From Ectorhizobium quercum (GTDB lineage Bacteria; Pseudomonadota; Alphaproteobacteria; Rhizobiales; Rhizobiaceae): 64,000 nt of DNA. This document shows positions 8,960 through 18,394 of this stretch, piece by piece (positions within the stretch are counted from its first letter, which is position 1; every line of letters begins with the position of its first letter). Location: positions 1 to 64,000 of the forward strand of contig NZ_JANFPI010000003.1 in the NCBI RefSeq assembly GCF_026552795.1. The letters run 5' to 3'. Position numbers and translations under genes: made by a program. The notes under the pieces were generated by a model. It was not told the origin of the DNA. It did not search any database and was given only the letters and a program-made list of their open reading frames with translations.

Positions 8960-9844
8960 TCAGTTCCTCCCGTTGCCGGCGGCGCCGAACAGGCGAAGCT
9001 GGAGGGCGTAAAGGCTGAGTGTGACGACGAGCAGGACGAGTGCGGCGGCACCGCCCATGCCCCAGTTGACCAGCGACTGGACGAATTGCGCTATGAGTTC
9101 GGCGAGCATCATGTTGGCGGTGCCGCCGAGAAGCGCCGGGGTGACGAAATAGCCGAGCGACATGACGAAGACCATGAGTGCGCCGGAGACCATACCCGGC
9201 ATGGCAAGCGGCAGGAGAACGCCGGTGAAGGCCTGCCGGCGGCTCGCGCCGCACAGCGCCGCGGCCTGAAGGATCATCGGGTCGATCTTGCGGATGACGC
9301 CGTAGAGCGGAATGATGATGAAGGGCAGCATGATGTAGGTCATGCCGATGGTGACGCCGACGAGGTTGTTGACCATCGCGAGCGGCGTGTCGATGAGGCC
9401 AAGGTTCATCAGCGTCTTGTTGATGGCGCCGGTGCGCTGGAGAAGGACCATCCAGGCATAGGTCCTGGCCAGAAGATTGGTCCACATGGAAAGCAGTACG
9501 ATGCCGAACACGATATTGGCGGCCCGCCGCGGCATGATCGCCAGCGCCCAGGCAACGGGAAAGCCGACGAGAAGAGAGATGACCGTGACCAGCGCCGACA
9601 CGAAGAACGTGTTGAAGAAGATCTTCAGATAGGTCGAACTGCCGAGAAGCTCCACATAGTTCTGGAGGCCGGTCACGGGTTCGGTGAAGCTGCGCGTCAG
9701 AAGCGCTGCGACGGGCAGAACGAAGAAGACGAGAACGAGAACCAGCGCCGGGAGCGTGGCCCCGAGACCGACCGGCAGGGACCGGCGTTTTCGAACGGTC
9801 GCAATGTCCCTCTGGGGCTCCGATGAAGCGATCATGGCCGACAC
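8960..9844 (-). CDS. ABC transporter permease, PotB-like
   Basis: This 294-residue permease has a cytoplasmic N-terminus, a first helix at about residues 30-50 (ALVLVLVFFVLPVAALL) and five more helices. The EAA loop is near LQAAALCGASRRQAFTGVLL. It belongs to the binding-protein-dependent inner-membrane family typical of spermidine/putrescine importers. The gene begins 114 bp after the binding-protein gene and overlaps closely with the next permease, so all four genes are one operon. Confidence 0.92.
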   Translation of the reverse strand: MSAMIASSEPQRDIATVRKRRSLPVGLGATLPALVLVLVFFVLPVAALLTRSFTEPVTGLQNYVELLGSSTYLKIFFNTFFVSALVTVISLLVGFPVAWALAIMPRRAANIVFGIVLLSMWTNLLARTYAWMVLLQRTGAINKTLMNLGLIDTPLAMVNNLVGVTIGMTYIMLPFIIIPLYGVIRKIDPMILQAAALCGASRRQAFTGVLLPLAMPGMVSGALMVFVMSLGYFVTPALLGGTANMMLAELIAQFVQSLVNWGMGGAAALVLLVVTLSLYALQLRLFGAAGNGRN

Positions 9845-9958
9845 CTCGGATTTCTCCTGTTTTCAGGGCGAATGCGCGCCCGACCGCCCATTAGGGCGGA
9901 AAGGCCGCAGGACGCGCCGGGCCGGAAGCAATGTCCGGCCCGGCGCGTCCCGCCTGTG

Positions 9959-10969
9959 TTACCTGGCCTGCCAGGCGTACCAGCGCTCGCCGATCTCGTC
10001 GCGGTGCCTGGCCCAGTAGGCCATGTCCGCATTGACCTGGGAAGCGGTCTGCTGGTCCGGCAGCGTCTTGGCGACGGCCGGGTCCATCAGCTCGGGAGAC
10101 TTGAGGTTGGTCGGCGCGTAGCCCGTGCCGGCCGCCATTTCCGCCTGCCCTTCCGGCGAGACGGCGAAGGCGATGAACTTCATGGCCGCCTCCTTGTTCT
10201 TCGCACCCTTCGGCACGACGAGCGCATCGGCGGCGGTGATGTTCTCGGCCCAGGAGGTTTCGACATTGACGCCGGTCGCCGCCAGCGCCGTCAGGCGGCC
10301 GTTCCAGAACGAACCGAACGGCGCTTCGGCGGAAGCGAGCAGTTGCTGCGACTGCGCGCCGCCCGACCACCAGACGATATCGGCCTTGATCGTGTCGAGC
10401 TTCTTGAAGGCACGGTCGAGATCGAGCGGGTAAAGCGCGTCGGCGGCGACACCGTCGGCGAGCAGCGCAGCCTCGATCACGCCCGGCGCGGACCACTTGT
10501 AGAAGGTGCGCTTGCCGGGAAACGTCGCCGTGTCGAACAGGTCGGCCCAGCTTGCGGGGCAGGCCTTCACGGCGTCCCTGTTGCAGCCGATCACGAAGGA
10601 ATAATAGAATGAGCCGACGGAATAATCGGTGACGAAGCGCGGATCCAGCGAGGCCTTGTCGATGACGGAAAAGTCGAGCTTTTCGAGCAGGCCGTTCTCG
10701 CCGGCCTGGATGGCGTAATCGCCCTCGACATCGACGACATCCCAGGTCACGCTTCCGGCCTCGACCATCGCCTTGATCTTGCCGTAGTCGGTCGGGCCGT
10801 CCTGGAGGATGTCGATGCCCGCCGTGGCGGTGAACTTGTCGGCCCAGGCGCTCTTCTGAACATCCTGGGTGGTGCCGCCCCAGCTCGTGAAGACGAGATC
10901 GGCGGAAAGGCCCGGTCCGGAAACTCCCAGAAACACGGCGAGCGATGCGATGACGGTTTTGGTTTTCAT
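9959..10969 (-). CDS. Periplasmic solute-binding protein, PotD-like
   Basis: This 336-residue extracellular solute-binding protein (family 1) has an N-terminal signal peptide (VIASLAVFLGVSGPGLSA). The motifs LVFTSWGG and VTWDVVDVEGD resemble polyamine-binding PotD-type proteins. It would deliver ligand to the two permeases downstream. The gene starts 100 bp after the NIPSNAP gene of the monooxygenase block and on the same strand. It may therefore be transcribed with that block, and its substrate may be the compound oxidised there; that is inference. The real ligand is unknown. Confidence 0.9.
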   Translation of the reverse strand: MKTKTVIASLAVFLGVSGPGLSADLVFTSWGGTTQDVQKSAWADKFTATAGIDILQDGPTDYGKIKAMVEAGSVTWDVVDVEGDYAIQAGENGLLEKLDFSVIDKASLDPRFVTDYSVGSFYYSFVIGCNRDAVKACPASWADLFDTATFPGKRTFYKWSAPGVIEAALLADGVAADALYPLDLDRAFKKLDTIKADIVWWSGGAQSQQLLASAEAPFGSFWNGRLTALAATGVNVETSWAENITAADALVVPKGAKNKEAAMKFIAFAVSPEGQAEMAAGTGYAPTNLKSPELMDPAVAKTLPDQQTASQVNADMAYWARHRDEIGERWYAWQAR

Positions 10970-11068
10970 GTTCAGTTCCCTTGTTTTTTGCTGACGCTGT
11001 TTCCACTGCGCATTTTCAAGGGCAACCGGGAAACCTCTTCCGGGCTTCTTGGGTCCGGCGCCGCATTC

Positions 11069-11398
11069 TCACTGGCCCGCCCTGCCTCCTTCGTCGAAGA
11101 AGGGAGCGGGCTTCATGATCTTGTTTTCGGCCACTTCGATCAGATCGCGAATCCGGGGCAGGAAGGCTTGCCAGGCCGGATCGGCGGCCAGCCGGGCGCG
11201 ACGCGCCTCGCGGTCGTCGAGGCTTTCATAGGCCCAGATGTGGACGATCTCGTTGATCGGCCCGATCTCGGAGAAGAAGTAGCCGACGAGCTTGCCCAGA
11301 TGCGTCTTCTGGATCGCGATGCCCTCCTCCCCCACGGCCGTGAGGTAGCCGGGAATCGTGCCGTTCTTCAGCCGGTAGGTGCGGATCTCATAGAACAT
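11069..11398 (-). CDS. NIPSNAP family protein
   Basis: This 109-residue protein begins with the NIPSNAP-type strand FYEIRTYRLKNGT and continues with IVHIWAYESLDDREARRARL, the usual dimeric alpha-beta barrel pattern. Bacterial members are small proteins of uncertain role, often found in catabolic operons. It lies four bases after the aldehyde dehydrogenase gene, so it belongs to the same operon. Confidence 0.85.
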   Translation of the reverse strand: MFYEIRTYRLKNGTIPGYLTAVGEEGIAIQKTHLGKLVGYFFSEIGPINEIVHIWAYESLDDREARRARLAADPAWQAFLPRIRDLIEVAENKIMKPAPFFDEGGRAGQ

Positions 11399-11402
11399 GG
11401 GC

Positions 11403-12866
11403 TCACCGCATCACGAAGGGGTCGGGGAAAGGCGCATCCGACGTATCGAGCCAGACGGTCTTGGTGCGGGTGTAGTCGAGCACGGCCGCCATGCCGCCCT
11501 CGCGGCCTTGGCCGGAAAGCCCGAATCCGCCGAAGGGCGCGATCGGCGAGACGGCACGATAGGTATTCAGCCAGACGATCCCGGCGCGGATCGCCCGGCT
11601 CATGCGATGGCCACGCGCCAGATTCTGCGTGAAGACGCCGGAGGCAAGCCCGAAGCGGGTATCGTTGGCGAGCCGCAGCGCCTCCGCCTCCGTCTCGAAG
11701 GAGACGACCGAAAGAACCGGTCCGAAAAACTCCTGTTCGAGCGAGGGAGAGGCGATATCGTCGCAATCGAGAATGGTCGGCGGATAATAGTTGCCCGGTC
11801 CTTCGGGGCGAACGCCGCCGGTGACGAGCCTCGCGCCGGCCGCCACCGAAGCCTGGACCAGCCGGTCGGCATGATCCTGCTGGCGGCGGGTGGCGAGCGG
11901 GCCGACTTCCGTCGCCATGTCGAGCGGACTTCCGATCCTGATGGCCTCGGCCTTGACCTTCAGCCGCGCCAGGAAATCGTCCTTGATCGAGCGTTCGACG
12001 ATGAGGCGCGAGCCGGCGACGCAGGACTGTCCGGTGGCCGCGAAAATGCCGGCCACCTGTGCATTGACGGCGCTTTCGATATCCGCATCGGCAAAGACGA
12101 CGAAGGGCGACTTGCCGCCGAGTTCCAGCGAGGTGGAGGCAAGGTTCTCCGCCGAATTGCGCACCACGTGCCGCGCCGATTCCGGCCCGCCGGTGAAGGC
12201 GATATGCGCCACGTTCCGATGGCCGGTGAGCGCAGCGCCGCAGGTGGCGCCGAAGCCGGTGACGACGTTGACGACGCCCGGCGGGAAGCCGGCCTCATGG
12301 ACGAGTCGGGCGAATTCGAGCAGCGGCGCCGGCCCGTCCTCCGAGGCTTTCAGCACCAGCGTGCAGCCGGCGGCGAGCGCCGGCCCGACCTTGACGGCAG
12401 ACAGGAAAAGCTGGCTGTTCCACGGCACGACCAGCGCGACCACGCCGACCGGTTCCCGGCGGAGCCATACGTCCATGTCCGGCTTGTCGATCGGCAGGAA
12501 GGAACCTTCGATCTTGTCGGCAAGACCGGCATAATATCGGTAGTAATTGGCGACATAGGCGATCTGCGTGGAGGTCTCACGGATGATCTTGCCGGTATCG
12601 CGGGTTTCGAGCTCGGCCAGCACCTTCGCATTGGCGGCCACGAGATCGGCAAGCCTGTAGAGAAGCTGGCCGCGCTGCGTGGCGGTCATTTTCGCCCAGG
12701 GCCCTTCGTGCAGGGCCCGGTGCGCGGCATCGACCGCCTTGTCCACCGCCGCCTCGCGCGCCTCCGGCATCACGGCCCATGCTTCACCGGTCGCCGGGTC
12801 GAGGCTCTCGAATCCGCCGTCTCCGTCCTCGAAGGTTCCATCGATATAAAGCTGGAAGCGCTGCAT
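11403..12866 (-). CDS. NAD(P)-dependent aldehyde dehydrogenase
   Basis: This 487-residue enzyme of the ALDH superfamily oxidises an aldehyde to the acid. The catalytic glutamate lies in LELGGKSP at about residue 248 and the catalytic cysteine in GQSCVAGSR at about residue 282. The NAD-binding motif VVPWNSQLF and the conserved FGPVLSV and PFGGFGLSGQGREGG segments are intact. It sits in a tightly spaced minus-strand operon just after the flavin monooxygenase gene and probably oxidises the aldehyde released by that enzyme or by the alcohol dehydrogenase upstream. The substrate cannot be named. Confidence 0.94.
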   Translation of the reverse strand: MQRFQLYIDGTFEDGDGGFESLDPATGEAWAVMPEAREAAVDKAVDAAHRALHEGPWAKMTATQRGQLLYRLADLVAANAKVLAELETRDTGKIIRETSTQIAYVANYYRYYAGLADKIEGSFLPIDKPDMDVWLRREPVGVVALVVPWNSQLFLSAVKVGPALAAGCTLVLKASEDGPAPLLEFARLVHEAGFPPGVVNVVTGFGATCGAALTGHRNVAHIAFTGGPESARHVVRNSAENLASTSLELGGKSPFVVFADADIESAVNAQVAGIFAATGQSCVAGSRLIVERSIKDDFLARLKVKAEAIRIGSPLDMATEVGPLATRRQQDHADRLVQASVAAGARLVTGGVRPEGPGNYYPPTILDCDDIASPSLEQEFFGPVLSVVSFETEAEALRLANDTRFGLASGVFTQNLARGHRMSRAIRAGIVWLNTYRAVSPIAPFGGFGLSGQGREGGMAAVLDYTRTKTVWLDTSDAPFPDPFVMR

Positions 12867-12872
12867 GATCCC

Positions 12873-13910
12873 TTACCCCTCGAATGCCGGCATGACGTCG
12901 CGAATGAAGCGCTCGAGCGACGCTTTCTTGCGTTCGAAACTCATGCCCGTGTCGATCCAGAAGGCATATTCGTCGTAGCCCATGTCTTCATAGGCCTTCA
13001 GGCTGGCGATCACCGCGTCGGCCGTGCCGATGGGCAGGTTCGTCTTCATCACCTCGGGCGACAGGTTGGCGTTGGCGGCCATGTCTTCCTCGCTCAGACG
13101 CTCGATGAGCCCCTGATGGATAGGGCGCTCGTTCTTGAACCAGGCAAAGAAATAATTGTAGTAAACGCTGATTTCCCTGGCCGCCTGCTCGATATCCGCG
13201 GCATCCGAGGCGACATAGGCGTGCTGCAGCAGCATGATCTTCGGGCGCGCCACATCCGGCGCTTTTTCGCACGCGGCATTGAAGCGGCCCATCAGGCTCT
13301 CGATCTCCGGAGCGCCGTTCCACAGCGGCGTCACCTGCACATTGCAGCCGTTCGCGACCGCGAATTCGTGCGAGTTCGGATCGCGCGCCGCCACCCACAG
13401 CGGAATGTTCTCCTGCAACGGCTTCGGTGCGGACGTGGTGGAAGGAAACTTCCAGAATTCGCCGTCATGGGCGTAGTCGCCGGCCCAGATGCCCTTCACG
13501 GCGGGAAGGAGTTCACGCATGCGCTGGCCGGCGCCCCACGGGTCGAGACCGGGAAGCAGGCGTTCGTATTCGAAAGAGTAGGCACCGCGCGCGATGCCGA
13601 GTTCGAGACGGCCATCGGCGATGATGTCGGTCATCGCCGCCTCGCCTGCGAGCTTGATCGGATGCCAGAACGGCGCGATCACCGTTCCGACGCCGAGGCG
13701 CGCCGTCTTCGTGCGGCGGGCCAGATCGGCGATGTTGACGAAGGGATTCGGGGCGATGGTGAAATCCATGCCATGATGCTCGCCCGTCCAGATGCCGTGC
13801 ATGCCGCCCTCGTCGGCGATCTCGCACAGTTGAACGAACTCGTCATAGAGTTCCTTGTGCGTCTGGCTGGCATCCAGCCGTTCCATGTGGACGAAAAGCG
13901 AAATCTTCAT
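12873..13910 (-). CDS. LLM-class flavin-dependent monooxygenase (luciferase-like)
   Basis: This 345-residue protein has a bacterial-luciferase-like TIM barrel. Motifs include GIWTGEHHGMDF near residues 40-50, RLGVGTVIAPFWHP and DIIADGRLELGIARG. Family members use reduced FMN from a partner reductase to insert oxygen next to N, S or C=O groups. The partner is very likely the flavin reductase encoded six bases upstream. With the aldehyde dehydrogenase downstream this forms an oxidative cleavage unit. The pattern resembles pyrimidine (Rut) or alkanesulfonate operons only in general layout, so I do not assign a substrate. Confidence 0.92.
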   Translation of the reverse strand: MKISLFVHMERLDASQTHKELYDEFVQLCEIADEGGMHGIWTGEHHGMDFTIAPNPFVNIADLARRTKTARLGVGTVIAPFWHPIKLAGEAAMTDIIADGRLELGIARGAYSFEYERLLPGLDPWGAGQRMRELLPAVKGIWAGDYAHDGEFWKFPSTTSAPKPLQENIPLWVAARDPNSHEFAVANGCNVQVTPLWNGAPEIESLMGRFNAACEKAPDVARPKIMLLQHAYVASDAADIEQAAREISVYYNYFFAWFKNERPIHQGLIERLSEEDMAANANLSPEVMKTNLPIGTADAVIASLKAYEDMGYDEYAFWIDTGMSFERKKASLERFIRDVMPAFEG

Positions 13911-13916
13911 GGCCTT

Positions 13917-14840
13917 CTATGCCTTTCTGGCAATCGCGTGAACACGCCCGCTGGTTTCGTTGCCGAAATAGACGCCGAAATTGCCCTGCAGGCTTTCCGA
14001 TGAAAACCGGGTGACGATGTCGGCCGTCGCCGGACTGTCGAAGGATTGGGCGGCGAGACTTCCGAGGGGAATGAAAGCCCCGCCGCCGGGCGCGCCCTCG
14101 CCGGCGAAGGCGCGGTAGACGATATGCTGGCGACCGTCCTTCTGGTCTTCATAGACGGAGTAGAGGAAGCCGATGGTGATCGGCAGGCCCGTGAGTTTTT
14201 CCAGCGCGGCCTGAAGCGCCCCGAGCGGCTCGCCACCCTCGACATCGCATCCCGGCAGGATTTTCCGCTCGTCGCCGAACAGCAGGATGGCCCCGTCGCG
14301 TTCGATGACCGCGCTCAGCCGAAGACGGCCCTCCGTTGCGGCGGAGACCGCCTTCTCCGCCAGGGTCGGCACGAAATATCCGCCCCGCACATAGCCGAGA
14401 CCGTTGCGGTCACTGTTTTCGAACGCCTCGATCCGGCCGAGAAGGATCGCGTGATCGCCGGCTTCGATGACCTGCCGGAGGCTGCAATCGAACCACGCCG
14501 CCGTTCCGGCGAGCACCGGCGAGCCACAGGGCCCCGCGCTCCAGTCGATGCTCACGAACCGGTCCTCGCAAGGCCGGGCGAAGGTGTTCGAGACGTCCTT
14601 CTGGGTATCGGCGAGGATGTTGACCGCAAAACCGCGCGCCGTCGTCACGGTTTCGAAGTTGCGGGACGTGCGCGCCAGACAGACGAGCAACAGCGGCGGA
14701 TCGAGCGACACGGAGGTGAAGGAGTTGGCGGTGAAGCCGAGCGGCCTGCCCTCCTCGTCCATCGTCGTGACGACGGTGACGCCGGTGGCAAAGGCCCCGA
14801 AGGCGGAACGCAGGGCACGTGGATCGAAAGGCCGGGTCAT
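13917..14840 (-). CDS. Flavin reductase with C-terminal extension
   Basis: The first 165 or so residues form an FMN-binding split-barrel flavin reductase domain (ALRSAFGAFATGVTVVTTMD, GFTANSFTSVSLDPPLLLVC). It would supply reduced flavin to the adjacent monooxygenase. The protein has about 307 residues, nearly twice a minimal reductase. The C-terminal half (LRLSAVIERDGAILLFGDER onward) looks like a separate, possibly Nudix-like, regulatory domain. I chose the ATG at 14840, which overlaps the hydrolase stop (ATGA); the longer in-frame start lies inside that gene. Confidence 0.9.
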   Translation of the reverse strand: MTRPFDPRALRSAFGAFATGVTVVTTMDEEGRPLGFTANSFTSVSLDPPLLLVCLARTSRNFETVTTARGFAVNILADTQKDVSNTFARPCEDRFVSIDWSAGPCGSPVLAGTAAWFDCSLRQVIEAGDHAILLGRIEAFENSDRNGLGYVRGGYFVPTLAEKAVSAATEGRLRLSAVIERDGAILLFGDERKILPGCDVEGGEPLGALQAALEKLTGLPITIGFLYSVYEDQKDGRQHIVYRAFAGEGAPGGGAFIPLGSLAAQSFDSPATADIVTRFSSESLQGNFGVYFGNETSGRVHAIARKA

Positions 14841-15682
14841 GATGCGGGCTCCGGAGTTGCCAGCCATTCGCGCAGCAAGGCATTGACGGCTTCAGCGGCG
14901 GTCAGATTGACCATGTGCCGGTGCCCCTGAATGATGCGCGCCACACCGCGGGGGGTAAGCGCCGCCATCTGACGGGCCATGTCCGGTGTCGAATTCGGAT
15001 CGCCGCTGCCGGTGAGAAACAGCGCCGGGCATTTCACCCCGGCCCATTCATGGGCATAGGTCGCGTCACCGCCGGCAAAAGCGCCGTAGGCCGTGGCGTA
15101 GGCCTGCCGGTCCATGCCGCTCAGCCAGGCGCGGGTCAACGCGCGCGGCTTCCGGCTCGCCTCGCCGTCATCGAACCAGCGCTGCACCGGACCGTCCACA
15201 TCGATGCCGTGCGCCTCGATCGAGGCCGCGCGGGCAAGAACCGCCTTCTTCGCTGCGGTGTCGCGGCAGAAGACGCCATTCAGGAGAGCGACGCGGCGAA
15301 TGCGCTCCGGAAAGACGGCGACCGCACCACCCGAAACCAGCGCTCCCATCGAGTGTCCCGCGACGTTCACACGGTCGAGGGACAGCACATCGAGAAACGC
15401 GCCGAACCAGGCGACGAAGGCGACAAGATCGCTGCCGGGAGGCAACGGCGCGCTCTGGCCGTGACCGGGCATATCGACGGCAATCACCCGATGCGTGGCG
15501 CCGAACACCTCGATCTGCGGCGCCCATGCCTCCAGACGCATGCCGACACCGTGGATGAGAACGAGCGGCTCGCCCTTGCCGCATTCGTGATACGCCGCGC
15601 CGTTCGCGGCAATGCGACGCTCGAAGACCGGGATCGGGACGGTCTGGTCCGGCAAGGTGGCGACCGCCATTGTCCGCTCCAT
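14837..15682 (-). CDS. Alpha/beta-fold hydrolase
   Basis: This is a serine hydrolase of 277-281 residues. The nucleophile elbow is GHSMG (about residue 110), with a probable acid in GSGDPNS and the catalytic histidine in QGHRHMVN near the C-terminus. The oxyanion region LIHGVGM is present near residue 43. It may cleave an ester, amide or enol-lactone formed in the pathway. The start may be the ATG at 15682 or the ATG at 15670. It lies between the PF06684-type gene and the flavin reductase gene with almost no spacing. Confidence 0.9.
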   Translation of the reverse strand: MERTMAVATLPDQTVPIPVFERRIAANGAAYHECGKGEPLVLIHGVGMRLEAWAPQIEVFGATHRVIAVDMPGHGQSAPLPPGSDLVAFVAWFGAFLDVLSLDRVNVAGHSMGALVSGGAVAVFPERIRRVALLNGVFCRDTAAKKAVLARAASIEAHGIDVDGPVQRWFDDGEASRKPRALTRAWLSGMDRQAYATAYGAFAGGDATYAHEWAGVKCPALFLTGSGDPNSTPDMARQMAALTPRGVARIIQGHRHMVNLTAAEAVNALLREWLATPEPAS

Positions 15683-15686
15683 CGCC

Positions 15687-16289
15687 TTAAACGCCAGCGG
15701 GATTGGCGACGTCCTGACCGAGATCCTTCAGATCCTGGTAGCGGTCGCCGATGCGGTGGTGCGGGCGTCCGCCCACGGAAGCGCCGAGACCGACGACAAT
15801 CTCGTCGGCAGCGGGTGCATCGGGAATGGAGGTCTGGATCGTCAGGTAATGGGAGCGGCGGCCCTCGTCGTTCTTGTCCATGAGCGGGATCATGATGGCC
15901 GTGTTCGCCGGCCCGCGCGTGTTGGTGAAGGCAAGGTAGGACTTCGCGCCGACGGCGGTGCGGTAATGATTGCCGAAGCGCAGCGTGTGGATCAGCGCCG
16001 AGGCATGCTCGACCTCACCATCGAGACCGACGACGGCAACCTTGCCATAGGCTTCCACCGCCTCGCCGGAGCCGACCGCATCGATGATCATTCCGGTCAG
16101 AAGCTCGCCGAGAACGGGAGCGGCAGCGTGGATTTCCGGCTTCAGATTCTCGACGAAACCCTGTCCGGCCCAGGGGTTCTTCACGACCGCGAAGGCGCAG
16201 AAAAGCTTCAGGGGAACAGGCGCGGTCTTGCCTCCCTCCATGAGCGTTGTTTCCACCTGAAGCAGCGTCTTGCGAATCTGGATGGGCAT
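15687..16289 (-). CDS. Amino acid synthesis family protein (PF06684 type)
   Basis: This protein of about 200 residues resembles the family annotated as amino acid synthesis protein (PF06684), with motifs IQIRKTLLQVETTLMEGG, FCAFAVVKNPWAGQG and LGASVGGRPHHRIGDR. The biochemical role of this family is not established; members often sit in catabolic operons. I chose the ATG at 16289 because GGAGAG lies about eight bases upstream; the in-frame ATG at 16304 also exists. A GntR-type operator lies 26 bp upstream. It is the first gene of the monooxygenase operon. Confidence 0.82.
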   Translation of the reverse strand: MPIQIRKTLLQVETTLMEGGKTAPVPLKLFCAFAVVKNPWAGQGFVENLKPEIHAAAPVLGELLTGMIIDAVGSGEAVEAYGKVAVVGLDGEVEHASALIHTLRFGNHYRTAVGAKSYLAFTNTRGPANTAIMIPLMDKNDEGRRSHYLTIQTSIPDAPAADEIVVGLGASVGGRPHHRIGDRYQDLKDLGQDVANPAGV

Positions 16290-16314
16290 GAGCGTTCTCT
16301 CCATTATTTTGTCT

Positions 16315-16328
16315 TATGGTATGCCATA
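16315..16328. promoter_or_regulatory. Predicted GntR operator, site 1 (monooxygenase operon)
   Basis: The sequence TATGGTATGCCATA is a near-perfect palindrome of the form TATGG-N4-CCATA, directly upstream of the first gene of the monooxygenase operon. Closely matching sites precede the binding-protein gene and the gntR gene further along the same strand. GntR/FadR-type repressors usually bind palindromes of this kind. Confidence 0.7.
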
Positions 16329-16403
16329 GTATTCCTCTGTCAAGCATCGATATGCCGCCTGGCCCGAACGATGAAAGGCAGAATAATTTCAGATACTTGT
16401 TTC

Positions 16404-17582
16404 TTAGAATCCGTCTGTACGGCCGTCATAGGCGAGTTCGTACAGACGCGCCATTTCCGCTTCGCTCGGCACACGGGGATTGTTGGCCGGCGTTCCGGAA
16501 GCAAGTCCCTGCCGGACCATTTCCGGTAAAAGATCGAAGTAGCGCACCCTGTCGACGCCGTATTCCTCGAGGGTCGGCACCTGGAGCCGATCGTTCAGGC
16601 CAATGAATGCGTCCACCAGCTTGCTGCTGGCGGCCTCGTCGCTGTCTGCTGCATCTGCGTAACCGAGCGCATGCGCGGCAGCGGCGTATTCCCGCATGGC
16701 GAAACCGCGGGAAAATCGCGTCACGAGTGGCAGGACCATCGCGTTCGACATTCCATGCGGAACGTGGAAGAAGGCGCCAATCGGCCGGCTGAGTCCGTGA
16801 ATCAGGGCCGTTGACGTATTCGAGACGGCAAGACCCGCATGGGTCGCGCCGAGCATCATCGCCTCCCGCGCGTCCCGGTCGTCCGGATTGTTCGCTACTT
16901 TTTCCAGGTTCGCCCCGATCAGCTTCAGGGCAGACAGCGCCAGCGCCTCGGCATGTGCGTTGCCGTTGCGGTTGACCAGAGCCTCGAGCGCATGGGTCAG
17001 GGCATCGATGCCGGTATCGACAGTCACGCGATACGGGCAAGTCAACGTCAGTTCATAGTCGACGATGGCCGCAACGGGCAGCGCGGCGGTTCCGAGAATG
17101 AGCATCTTCTCGCTCGCTGTCGTATCCGTGACGACCGCGGCCCTTGTCACTTCCGATCCCGTCCCGGACGTCGTCGGAACCGCGATGACGGGCATCGCCG
17201 CGAAGTCGACGATCCGCGGAACCTTGAGCCGTCTCAAATCCTCTCCGCTCGTCGCAACGATCGCCCCGGCCTTGGCGGTATCCATCGCGCTGCCGCCGCC
17301 AAGCGCGACGAGGCAATCGTGGCCGCCACCGGACACGCGCTTCACCAGGGCCGTGACGGAGATATCCGTCGGATCCTCCACGACCTCGGAAAAAACCGCG
17401 GCATCGATGCCGTCTTTTTCGAGCACCTGCAAAAGCACACCGGCGTGGCCGAGTTTCTGCATGACCGGATCGCAAACCAGTAGCGGACGGCACACACCCA
17501 GGGACTTCAATAGGGAAGGCAGCCTGAAGCGGCTGCCGCCACCAATGAGCATTTCACGAGGCATTAAGACACGGTTTATCAT
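16404..17582 (-). CDS. Iron-containing alcohol dehydrogenase
   Basis: This enzyme of about 392 residues belongs to the type III alcohol dehydrogenases. The nucleotide-binding motif LVALGGGSAMDTAKAG and the metal-ligand region (DALTHALEALV, HGLSRPIGAFFHVPHGMSNA) are all present. It oxidises an alcohol to an aldehyde or ketone, or the reverse. The ATG at 17582 (MINRVLMP) or the one at 17603 may be used. It follows the amino-acid-type ABC genes on the same strand and is probably the last gene of that operon, which shares its predicted operator with the monooxygenase operon. Confidence 0.92.
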   Translation of the reverse strand: MINRVLMPREMLIGGGSRFRLPSLLKSLGVCRPLLVCDPVMQKLGHAGVLLQVLEKDGIDAAVFSEVVEDPTDISVTALVKRVSGGGHDCLVALGGGSAMDTAKAGAIVATSGEDLRRLKVPRIVDFAAMPVIAVPTTSGTGSEVTRAAVVTDTTASEKMLILGTAALPVAAIVDYELTLTCPYRVTVDTGIDALTHALEALVNRNGNAHAEALALSALKLIGANLEKVANNPDDRDAREAMMLGATHAGLAVSNTSTALIHGLSRPIGAFFHVPHGMSNAMVLPLVTRFSRGFAMREYAAAAHALGYADAADSDEAASSKLVDAFIGLNDRLQVPTLEEYGVDRVRYFDLLPEMVRQGLASGTPANNPRVPSEAEMARLYELAYDGRTDGF

Positions 17583-17633
17583 TACGGGTCTCCGCCGATT
17601 CATCTTGGTTGTCGTGGGCAGGCGGCCGAAAGC

Positions 17634-18383
17634 CTAATGCGCCAGGATTTTCGACAGGAACGAGCGCGCGCGCTCCGTCCTGGGACTGGTGAAGAAACTG
17701 TCGCCCTCACCGATCTCGACGATCTCGCCCCTATCCATGAAAACGATGCGATCCGCCACCTTTCGGGCGAAGCCCATCTCATGCGTCACGACCATCATCG
17801 TCATGCCCTCCTGCGCAAGCGAAACCATGACATCGAGAACTTCGTTGATCATTTCCGGATCGAGCGCAGACGTCGGCTCATCGAAAAGCATGGCGACCGG
17901 GTCCATCGCCAGTGCCCGGGCGATCGCCACACGCTGCTGCTGGCCACCGGACAACTGGCCCGGATATTTCTTCGCCTGCTCCGTCAGGCCCACACGATCG
18001 AGCAGGGCGTTCGCCTTGGCGTGCGCCTCGGCCGTCGAGCGCCCCAGAACCTTTTCCTGCCCGATGCACAGGTTCTCGAGGATCGTCATATGCGGGAACA
18101 ACTCGAAATGCTGGAAAACCATGCCGACCCGGGAGCGCAACTTCGGCATATCGGTCTTCGGGTCCGTCACCTCGACACCGTTGACGATGATGATGCCGTT
18201 GCCGACCGTCTCAAGGGCGTTAACGCATTTGATCAGCGTCGACTTGCCCGACCCGGACGGCCCGCAGATCACCACGACCTCGCCCTTGGCGACATTGAGG
18301 TTGCAGTTGGTGAGAACCTGGAAATGGGGCCCGTACCATTTGTTGACGGAATGAAGCTCGATCATGCTGCTTGTCTGAGACAT
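17634..18383 (-). CDS. Amino-acid-type ABC transporter ATP-binding protein
   Basis: This 249-residue ATPase of the polar amino acid uptake family (GlnQ/HisP-like) has Walker A (GPSGSGKST), signature [15 protein letters not shown], Walker B ([12 protein letters not shown]) and the switch region VVTHEMGFA. It drives the single-permease importer encoded just upstream. The gene starts 11 bp after the permease stop. Confidence 0.94.
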   Translation of the reverse strand: MSQTSSMIELHSVNKWYGPHFQVLTNCNLNVAKGEVVVICGPSGSGKSTLIKCVNALETVGNGIIIVNGVEVTDPKTDMPKLRSRVGMVFQHFELFPHMTILENLCIGQEKVLGRSTAEAHAKANALLDRVGLTEQAKKYPGQLSGGQQQRVAIARALAMDPVAMLFDEPTSALDPEMINEVLDVMVSLAQEGMTMMVVTHEMGFARKVADRIVFMDRGEIVEIGEGDSFFTSPRTERARSFLSKILAH

Positions 18384-18394
18384 CGGACCGCTCC

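Noticed and set aside
11397..14003. Plus-strand open frame of 868 residues opposite the ALDH and monooxygenase genes
   Set aside because: It is a shadow frame produced by high GC; the minus strand carries two well conserved enzymes.
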